A stretch of DNA of 5,519 bases from Sulfuricella sp. (GTDB lineage Bacteria; Pseudomonadota; Gammaproteobacteria; Burkholderiales; Sulfuricellaceae): NCBI GenBank assembly GCA_019911785.1, contig JAIOJM010000363.1:1-5519 (forward strand), given 5' to 3'. A program made the position numbers and the translations under genes. Under the pieces are notes generated by a model. It was not told the origin of the DNA, did not search any database, and saw nothing but the letters and a program-made list of their open reading frames with translations. Positions 1 through 5,519 of the stretch are shown in pieces. Numbering within the stretch: position 1 is the stretch's first letter; each line of letters starts with the position of its first letter.

Positions 1-773
1 GACTTGACCTGGGCGATGGCATTCTGGCCGGTGTTGGCGTCGAGCACCAGGATGGTCTCGTGGGGGGCACCCGGTTCGGCCTTGGCGATGACGCGCTTGA
101 TCTTTCTCAGTTCTTCCATCAGGTGCAGCTGGGTGGGCAACCGTCCGGCGGTGTCCGCCAGCACGATGTCGATGCCGCGCGCGCGCGCAGCCTGGATCGC
201 ATCGAAGATCACGGCGGCGGAGTCGTGTCCTTGGTGGGTGATGACCGTGACGTTGTTGCGCTCTCCCCAAACCTGCAGCTGTTCGCGCGCGGCGGCGCGG
301 AAGGTGTCGCCGGCGGCGAGCAGCACCGACTTGCCCTGGGCCTGGAAATGCTTGGCCAGCTTGCCGATTGTGGTGGTCTTGCCGGCGCCGTTGACGCCCG
401 TCATCATGATCACGTAGGGTTTGTGGCCGGAGAGGTCTAGCGGCGCCTCCAGCGGGGTGAGCAGGGCTTGCAGGCCGTCGCGCAAAGCCTGTTTGAGTTG
501 CGCCGCATCTTCCAGCTTGTCCCGCTTGACGCGGTTTCTCAGGTCGTCGAGCAGGTATTGCGTGGCGGCGACACCGACATCGGCGGAAAGCAGGACGGTT
601 TCGAGTTCCTCGTAAAGTTCCTCGTCGATCTTGCCGCCGCCGAACAGGCCGGTAAGCTGCCTGTTCAGGTTGTCGCGGGTCTTGGTCAGACCTTGTTTGA
701 GTCTGGCCGCCCAGCCCAGGGGCTGTTCCTGGCTTTCGTCGGCTTTCTTGTCGGATTTGAAGAAACTTAGCAT
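1..773 (-). CDS. ftsY: Signal recognition particle receptor FtsY, N-terminal 257 residues (gene runs off the left edge)
   Basis: FtsY is the SRP-family GTPase that docks SRP-bound ribosomes at the inner membrane and hands them to SecYEG. The reading frame begins at the ATG complementary to 771-773 and stays open to the window edge. Motifs seen: P-loop [10 protein letters not shown] (residues 126-135), DTFRAAA (156-162), DTAGR (207-211) and DANTGQN (245-251). The G4 TKLD motif and the C-terminal closing motif lie outside the window. The N domain covers roughly residues 45-110. The A domain is very short: about 40 residues with a hydrophobic MLSFF start, a small acidic stretch and an amphipathic helix around 21-44, against nearly 200 residues in E. 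coli. Membrane contact therefore probably relies on the amphipathic helix (inference). No strong Shine-Dalgarno sequence precedes the ATG. The gene is divergent from the M16 pair. Identification is secure from the motifs. Confidence 0.97.
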   Translation of the reverse strand, partial: MLSFFKSDKKADESQEQPLGWAARLKQGLTKTRDNLNRQLTGLFGGGKIDEELYEELETVLLSADVGVAATQYLLDDLRNRVKRDKLEDAAQLKQALRDGLQALLTPLEAPLDLSGHKPYVIMMTGVNGAGKTTTIGKLAKHFQAQGKSVLLAAGDTFRAAAREQLQVWGERNNVTVITHQGHDSAAVIFDAIQAARARGIDIVLADTAGRLPTQLHLMEELRKIKRVIAKAEPGAPHETILVLDANTGQNAIAQVK

Positions 774-798
774 GGGGGATGGCGGTCTCAAGGTAGGC

Positions 799-804
799 TA
801 TAAT
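799..804 (+). promoter_or_regulatory. Candidate sigma-70 -10 box (TATAAT) for the M16 peptidase genes
   Basis: A perfect TATAAT lies 36 nt upstream of the GTG start at 841, in the short gap between divergent ftsY and the first M16 gene. No convincing TTGACA-like -35 is found 16-18 nt upstream: that stretch overlaps the ftsY start codon and is G-rich. The assignment rests on the -10 and its position only. A leftward promoter for ftsY must lie in or near the same gap. The best leftward hexamer is TAAAAT (complement of 818-823), without a good -35. Confidence 0.45.
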
Positions 805-830
805 TCACAACTTCGTCATTTTAGGCGATT

Positions 831-836
831 GGGAGG
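831..836 (+). promoter_or_regulatory. Ribosome binding site GGGAGG that fixes a GTG start
   Basis: GGGAGG is followed by TTTT and then GTG at 841. The same frame is open further upstream, to an ATG at 631 that lies inside ftsY antisense. This Shine-Dalgarno match, with the signal peptide that begins right after the GTG, makes 841 the real start. Confidence 0.8.
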
Positions 837-840
837 TTTT

Positions 841-2217
841 GTGCAGCGTAAAAAAACATTGATCCGGAGCTTGTGGTTGCTGGCAGCGATTTTGCCGTTC
901 CAGGCATTGGCAACTACCCATGAATACAAGCTTGCCAACGGCATGAAGGTGATCGTCAAGGAGGACCATCGCGCGCCGGTGGTGGTGTCGCAGGTCTGGT
1001 ATCGCGCCGGCAGCATGGACGAGTTTAACGGCACGACCGGCGTGGCTCACGTGCTGGAACACATGATGTTCAAGGGAACCAGGGCGGTCCCTGCCGGCGA
1101 ATTCTCGAAGCAGATCGCCGTTGCCGGCGGCCGGGAAAACGCCTTTACCAGCCGCGACCATACCGCCTACTTCCAGCAACTGCAAAAATCGAAGCTGGAA
1201 CTCTCCTTTAAGCTGGAAGCCGACCGGATGCGCAATCTGGTGATTACGCCCAAGGAGTTCGCCAAGGAAATCAAGGTGGTGATGGAGGAGCGCCGGCTGC
1301 GCACCGAAGACAAGCCCCAGTCGCTGGTCTATGAAACGCTGATGGCGGCGGCTTACCAGGCTCATCCCTATCGTCGTCCGATCATCGGCTGGATGAGCGA
1401 CCTGGAAAACATGACGGCGGACGATGCCAGGGACTGGTATCGCCGCTGGTATGCGCCGAATAATGCGGCGCTGGTGGTGGTGGGCGATATCAAACCCCGA
1501 GAGGTGCTGAAACTGGCCGAGCGCTATTTCGGCAAAGTTCGGCCGGTTGCTCTGCCCCAGCGCAAACCCCAGGCCGAACCCGATCAGCGCGGCATCAAGC
1601 GGGTGGCCGTTAAAGCCCCCGCCAAGCTGCCCTACCTGGCAATGGGCTACCATACGCCCGCCCTGCGCGATCCGGCCAGCGACCGGGAACCTTACGCGCT
1701 GGAAGTGCTGGCCGGCGTGCTGGACGGCCATGCCTCGGCGCGGCTCAATCAGGCGCTGGTGCGGGAGCAGCAGATCGCGGTGTCGGCCGGGGCAGGGTAT
1801 GACCTGATTTCGCGCGGACCTTCGATGTTCATCCTGGATGGCGCGCCCGCCGAGGGCAAGAGCGTCGCCGAACTGGAAACGGCAATCCGCGAGCAGATCG
1901 AGAAGATCAAGCGGGATGGCGTGACCGAGGAGGAGCTGCAACGCGTCAAGGCGCAGGTGATCGCGGCCCAGGTCTATCAGCGCGACTCGATGTTCTACCA
2001 GGCGATGCTGATCGGCGAGGTGGAAACCGCCGGGCTGCCCCTGAACACGCTGGAAACGCGCCTGGAAAAACTCAAGGCGGTAACCGCCGGACAGGTGCAG
2101 GAAGTGGCGCGGAAATACCTGGTCGACGACCACCTGACGGTGGCGGTGCTCGATCCGCAACCGCTGGATGGCGCGAAGCCGGTGAAACCTGCGATGGGAG
2201 GGCGTCATGCGAACTGA
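841..2217 (+). CDS. Secreted M16 family zinc peptidase (catalytic subunit), 458 aa
   Basis: This is an insulinase/pitrilysin-type metallopeptidase of the short bacterial M16B kind. Residues 1-24 form a Sec signal peptide (basic QRKK, hydrophobic core, QALA before the likely cut), so the product should be periplasmic. The inverted zinc motif HVLEH is at 70-74 with HMMFKGT following, and the downstream Glu ligand is probably Glu150 in VVMEERR. The N-terminal domain ends near the WYAPNN segment (about 203-208), and a C-terminal M16 domain follows. The C-terminal domain lacks a clear R/Y substrate-binding pair: the corresponding stretch reads VREQQIAVSAG. Start is GTG, backed by GGGAGG. The stop overlaps the next gene by 11 nt, which implies translational coupling. 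The family cleaves peptides or small proteins; the substrate is unknown. With the next gene it matches two-gene M16B heterodimers in which one partner carries HxxEH and the other R/Y. Confidence 0.93.
   Translation: MQRKKTLIRSLWLLAAILPFQALATTHEYKLANGMKVIVKEDHRAPVVVSQVWYRAGSMDEFNGTTGVAHVLEHMMFKGTRAVPAGEFSKQIAVAGGRENAFTSRDHTAYFQQLQKSKLELSFKLEADRMRNLVITPKEFAKEIKVVMEERRLRTEDKPQSLVYETLMAAAYQAHPYRRPIIGWMSDLENMTADDARDWYRRWYAPNNAALVVVGDIKPREVLKLAERYFGKVRPVALPQRKPQAEPDQRGIKRVAVKAPAKLPYLAMGYHTPALRDPASDREPYALEVLAGVLDGHASARLNQALVREQQIAVSAGAGYDLISRGPSMFILDGAPAEGKSVAELETAIREQIEKIKRDGVTEEELQRVKAQVIAAQVYQRDSMFYQAMLIGEVETAGLPLNTLETRLEKLKAVTAGQVQEVARKYLVDDHLTVAVLDPQPLDGAKPVKPAMGGRHAN
2197..2202 (+). promoter_or_regulatory. 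Ribosome binding site GGAGGG for the second M16 gene
   Basis: GGAGGG lies inside the end of the upstream gene, 4 nt before ATG 2207. It favours 2207 as the translation start over later in-frame candidates: ATG 2243, 2255 and 2258, and GTG 2354, none of which has a visible Shine-Dalgarno sequence. This matters because starting at 2207 means the palindromic element at 2275-2359 is translated. Confidence 0.65.
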
Positions 2218-3649
2218 TATCGAATTGACATTATTATCCAGCATGGCGTGTTCCATGATGCGGTTAAAAAAATATTTCACCGCAAAGGACGCGAAGGTAC
2301 GCGAGGTAACCCATGATTTTTGCTTTCCTTTGCGCACCCTTGCGTCCTTTGCGGTGAAAAGGTTTGGACTTGTTGGCCTGCTATGCTTTATCACCGCAGC
2401 CCAGGCCGCCTTGCCGATCCAGCACTGGCAGATGGACAACGGCGTGCGCGTGGTTTTTGTCGAGAATCACGATCTGCCGTTGCTGGATGTCAGCGTCGAA
2501 TTTCCCGCGGGCAGCAGCCGGGACGACAAGTCCAGGCCGGGTCTGGCGAGCATGACGCATCATCTGCTGACCTTGGGCGCAGGCGGGATGAGCGAGGAGG
2601 AAATTTCCCGCCGCATGGCCGATATCGGTGCCAGTCTGGGCGGAAGTTTCGACCAGGACCGGGCAGGGCTGCGCCTGCGCACCTTGAGCAGCGAGCGGGA
2701 ACGCGACCAGGCCCTGGAGATTATGGCCAAGTCGCTGCAATCCCCGGACTTCCCCGAGGCGGTACTGGAGCGGGAGAAAACCCGATCCATCGCCGAACTC
2801 AAGGAAGCCATGACCCAGCCGGAGTTCGTCGCCGGGCGGGCCTTCAATTCGATGATCTATGGAGCCCATCCTTATGGGTTGTCCTCTACGGTCGAGCCGG
2901 AATCGATCGCCGCCTTGCGGCGCGAAGAGCTGGTCGGTTTTTATCGCGCCCATTACCGTGCCGATCATGCCGTGATCGCTCTGATCGGGGATGTCACCAC
3001 GGCCCAGGCAAGGGAAATCGCCGCTCGGCTGACTTCCTCCCTGCCACGCGCCGAGGGCGAACCGCAGCCTTTGCCGGCGGTGGACATGCCCAAGGGGGAA
3101 ACGCGCAAAATCGCCCATCCCGCCACGCAAAGCCACATCCTCATCGGGCAGCCGGGCATGACGCGCAACGACCCGGACTATTTCCCGCTTTATGTCGGCA
3201 ACTATGTGCTGGGCGGCGGTGGCTTCGCTTCGCGCCTGATCGAGGAGGTGCGGCAGAAACGCGGTCTGGTTTACAGTGTGCACAGCTATTTCATTCCGCT
3301 GCAACAGCGCGGACCGTTCGAGATTGGTTTGCAGACCAAGCGCGAGCAGGCGGACGAGGCGCTGGCAGTGGTGCGCAAGACGCTGGGGGATTTTATCGCC
3401 AAGGGGCCGACCGAGGACGAGCTGAAGCGGGCCAAACAGAATCTGGTGGGCGGCTTCCCGCTGAGGATCGACAGCAACAGGAAGATCCTCGATTACCTGG
3501 CCGTGATCGGGTTTTACCGGCTGCCGCTTTCCTACCTGGACGATTTCACCGGCAAGGTTGAAAAAGTGACGGTTGCCCAAATCAGGGATGCTTTTACCCG
3601 CCGCATTCAGCCAGACAACATGGCGACCGTGGTGGTTGGAGCGGACTAA
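2207..3649 (+). CDS. M16 family peptidase-like protein without the zinc motif (partner subunit), 480 aa
   Basis: This is an M16 homologue. Aligned with its upstream neighbour, HVLEH is replaced by SMTHH (residues 115-119), so two of the three motif positions are lost and zinc catalysis is unlikely. The C-terminal domain has KRGLVYSV (351-358) with the Arg352/Tyr356 pair that M16 enzymes use to hold substrate. The likely role is the binding subunit of a periplasmic heterodimer with the upstream HxxEH protein (inference from family precedent). The hydrophobic signal core GLVGLLCFITAAQA spans 54-67, with probable cleavage after AQA. That core is about 50 residues from the Shine-Dalgarno-supported ATG because a palindromic repeat (2275-2359) encodes residues 24-51. 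MMRLKK at 17-22 may be the original n-region, now split from the core. GTG 2354 at the repeat's right end could restore a short signal peptide but lacks a ribosome site. The coding assignment is secure; the start is less so. Confidence 0.9.
   Translation: MRTDIELTLLSSMACSMMRLKKYFTAKDAKVREVTHDFCFPLRTLASFAVKRFGLVGLLCFITAAQAALPIQHWQMDNGVRVVFVENHDLPLLDVSVEFPAGSSRDDKSRPGLASMTHHLLTLGAGGMSEEEISRRMADIGASLGGSFDQDRAGLRLRTLSSERERDQALEIMAKSLQSPDFPEAVLEREKTRSIAELKEAMTQPEFVAGRAFNSMIYGAHPYGLSSTVEPESIAALRREELVGFYRAHYRADHAVIALIGDVTTAQAREIAARLTSSLPRAEGEPQPLPAVDMPKGETRKIAHPATQSHILIGQPGMTRNDPDYFPLYVGNYVLGGGGFASRLIEEVRQKRGLVYSVHSYFIPLQQRGPFEIGLQTKREQADEALAVVRKTLGDFIAKGPTEDELKRAKQNLVGGFPLRIDSNRKILDYLAVIGFYRLPLSYLDDFTGKVEKVTVAQIRDAFTRRIQPDNMATVVVGAD
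2275..2359. repeat. Palindromic element in frame within the second M16 gene
   Basis: The arms are 2275-2306 and 2327-2359, with a loop of about 20 nt. The outer 18 bases of each arm (TTTCACCGCAAAGGACGC and its complement) match perfectly. Over 32 aligned positions there are five mismatches, all purine transitions, three of which would be G-U pairs in RNA. Inside the left arm a CGCRAAGG-like unit recurs at 2281, 2290 and 2300; inside the right arm its complement recurs at 2327, 2337 and 2346. It codes without a stop for a stretch beginning FTAKDAK, a peptide style I recall from spurious or repeat-derived bacterial ORFs. It falls between the basic and hydrophobic parts of the signal peptide. 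No clear target duplication is visible. Confidence 0.88.
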
Positions 3650-3664
3650 ACCCTAGAAAAAGAT

Positions 3665-3807
3665 TAACCACGAATTTACACGAATAAAACACGAATGCTC
3701 ACGAATAATCAAATGGTTAGCGAAATTCACTCTGTTTACCTGTTTGGTGAGACGATATTTGTTGTTAACTATTCGTGTTCATTCGTGAACATTCGTGTCA
3801 TTCGTGG
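3665..3807. repeat. Intergenic palindrome of phased CACGAAT units
   Basis: The 180-base gap 3650-3829 is AT-rich compared with the genes and is mostly this element. The left arm has CACGAAT at 3669, 3679, 3690 and 3700. The right arm has ATTCGTG at 3771, 3781, 3791 and 3800. Unit starts are 9-11 nt apart, close to one helical turn. The outermost AACCACGAAT pairs with ATTCGTGGT. About 64 bases of non-repeat sequence (3707-3770) separate the arms. Within the left half, TAACCA (3665-3670) could alternatively pair with TGGTTA (3714-3719). No convincing terminator for the M16 genes or promoter for rsmD could be picked out, so an rsmD promoter, if any, would lie in or next to the element. A short ORF starting at 3775 here is repeat-derived. 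Confidence 0.9.
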
Positions 3808-3829
3808 TATGTACGGTTTTTAGTAACCC

Positions 3830-4980
<1,151 letters not shown>

Positions 4981-4988
4981 TATTGTAG

Positions 4989-5252
<264 letters not shown>

Positions 5253-5272
5253 TTCAAACCTGGGTCTGGACG

Positions 5273-5310
5273 AAAAAACGGCGGCATGGAACTCCATGCC
5301 GCCGTTTTTT
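5273..5310. terminator. Bidirectional Rho-independent terminator
   Basis: A6 (5273-5278), stem CGGCGGCATGG (5279-5289), loop AACT, the perfect complementary arm (5294-5304), then T6 (5305-5310). The 11-bp GC-rich stem with an A-run before and a T-run after can stop transcription from both sides. It serves the ferredoxin gene, whose stop is 20 nt away, and the leftward gene, whose stop codon is at 5324-5326. Confidence 0.95.
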
Positions 5311-5323
5311 ATGGGCGGAAAGC

Positions 5324-5519
5324 TCAGGCGCTTGCCGCGGCAGGCTGTGTTTCTTGCTCGTAGGCCAGCGAGTTGGCAATGTGCTGCTGCAACAGGGACA
5401 AATCCTGCAGCTGCTTGAGGATGCCGTTTTCCATGTGCTGCAGCTCGGTGATCCGGTCTTCCAGGGTGTCGGTCGCCTTGTGGATGCGTTTGATGCTTTC
5501 CAGGCGGCGGCGCAAATGG
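5324..5519 (-). CDS. C-terminal end of an unidentified protein with a predicted coiled coil (gene runs off the right edge)
   Basis: The frame is open from the window edge to a TGA complementary to 5324-5326, giving 64 residues. I do not recognise the family. The sequence is charged and helical, with Leu/Ile at heptad-like spacing (from LESIKRIHKATDTLEDRI through ILKQLQDLSLLQQHIANSL), then a flexible tail ending QPAAASA. This suggests a coiled-coil or helical oligomerisation end. A TTG at 5513-5515 could in principle start a 63-residue protein, but the frame continues past it to the edge and no ribosome site can be seen, so a truncated view of a longer gene is preferred. It is convergent with the ferredoxin gene and shares its terminator. 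Confidence 0.7.
   Translation of the reverse strand, partial: HLRRRLESIKRIHKATDTLEDRITELQHMENGILKQLQDLSLLQQHIANSLAYEQETQPAAASA

Noticed and set aside
176..188. Alternating CG run (13 bases) in ftsY, possible Z-DNA
   Set aside because: It encodes the ordinary AARAR segment of FtsY and is short; codon choice in a GC-rich genome explains it.
631..840. An N-terminal extension of the first M16 protein from ATG 631
   Set aside because: It runs antisense to the ftsY start region and would bury the signal peptide. GGGAGG before GTG 841 gives a clear start.
805..2439. A 544-codon open frame antisense to the first M16 gene
   Set aside because: It mirrors a GC-rich gene with strong codon bias, has no family motif and no ribosome site, and its N-terminal part crosses the palindromic repeat. 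The sense strand has a signal peptide and the HxxEH motif.
2320..3580. Long shadow frames on both strands over the second M16 gene
   Set aside because: Both lack motifs and read low-complexity Arg/Gly/His-rich sequence typical of out-of-frame GC-rich DNA.
3665..3807. CRISPR-like array
   Set aside because: Units are only 7 bases with 2-4 base spacers and occur in two opposed arms; there are no 25-40 base repeats, no unique spacers and no cas genes.

Overview
This window looks like a chromosomal housekeeping region of a betaproteobacterium. The evidence is the gene order (divergent ftsY, a pair of M16 peptidase genes, rsmD, coaD, a YfhL/Alvin-type ferredoxin), GC-rich coding sequence with strong third-position GC, and the close match of FtsY, RsmD and CoaD motifs to proteobacterial forms. 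Genus cannot be set from the sequence alone.

Layout: the minus strand from 773 to the left edge carries the first 257 codons of ftsY (signal recognition particle receptor). A short divergent gap (774-840) holds a good sigma-70-type -10 box for the rightward genes. Rightward come a secreted, zinc-binding M16 peptidase (841-2217), an overlapping second M16 protein that has lost the HxxEH zinc site but keeps the substrate-binding R/Y pair (2207-3649), an AT-rich intergenic palindrome (3650-3829), rsmD (3830-4498), coaD overlapping it by 1 nt, and a small 2[4Fe-4S] ferredoxin (5001-5252). A bidirectional terminator (5273-5310) separates this rightward set from a leftward gene of unknown function, of which only the C-terminal 64 codons are present.

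The two M16 proteins probably form a periplasmic heterodimer with split function: one supplies the metal site, the other the substrate-binding residues. RsmD (16S rRNA methylation), CoaD (coenzyme A synthesis) and the ferredoxin are probably co-transcribed for physical rather than pathway reasons.

The most unusual signal is three different palindromic elements within about 2 kb. One sits in frame between the basic n-region and the hydrophobic core of the second M16 signal peptide. One fills the gap before rsmD, with four CACGAAT units facing four ATTCGTG units at roughly one-helical-turn spacing. One sits in frame inside rsmD and adds about 30-35 residues to a conserved enzyme. This resembles small palindromic elements that are tolerated inside coding sequence (compare Rickettsia palindromic elements). 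No transposase is present in the window, so how they moved is inference.
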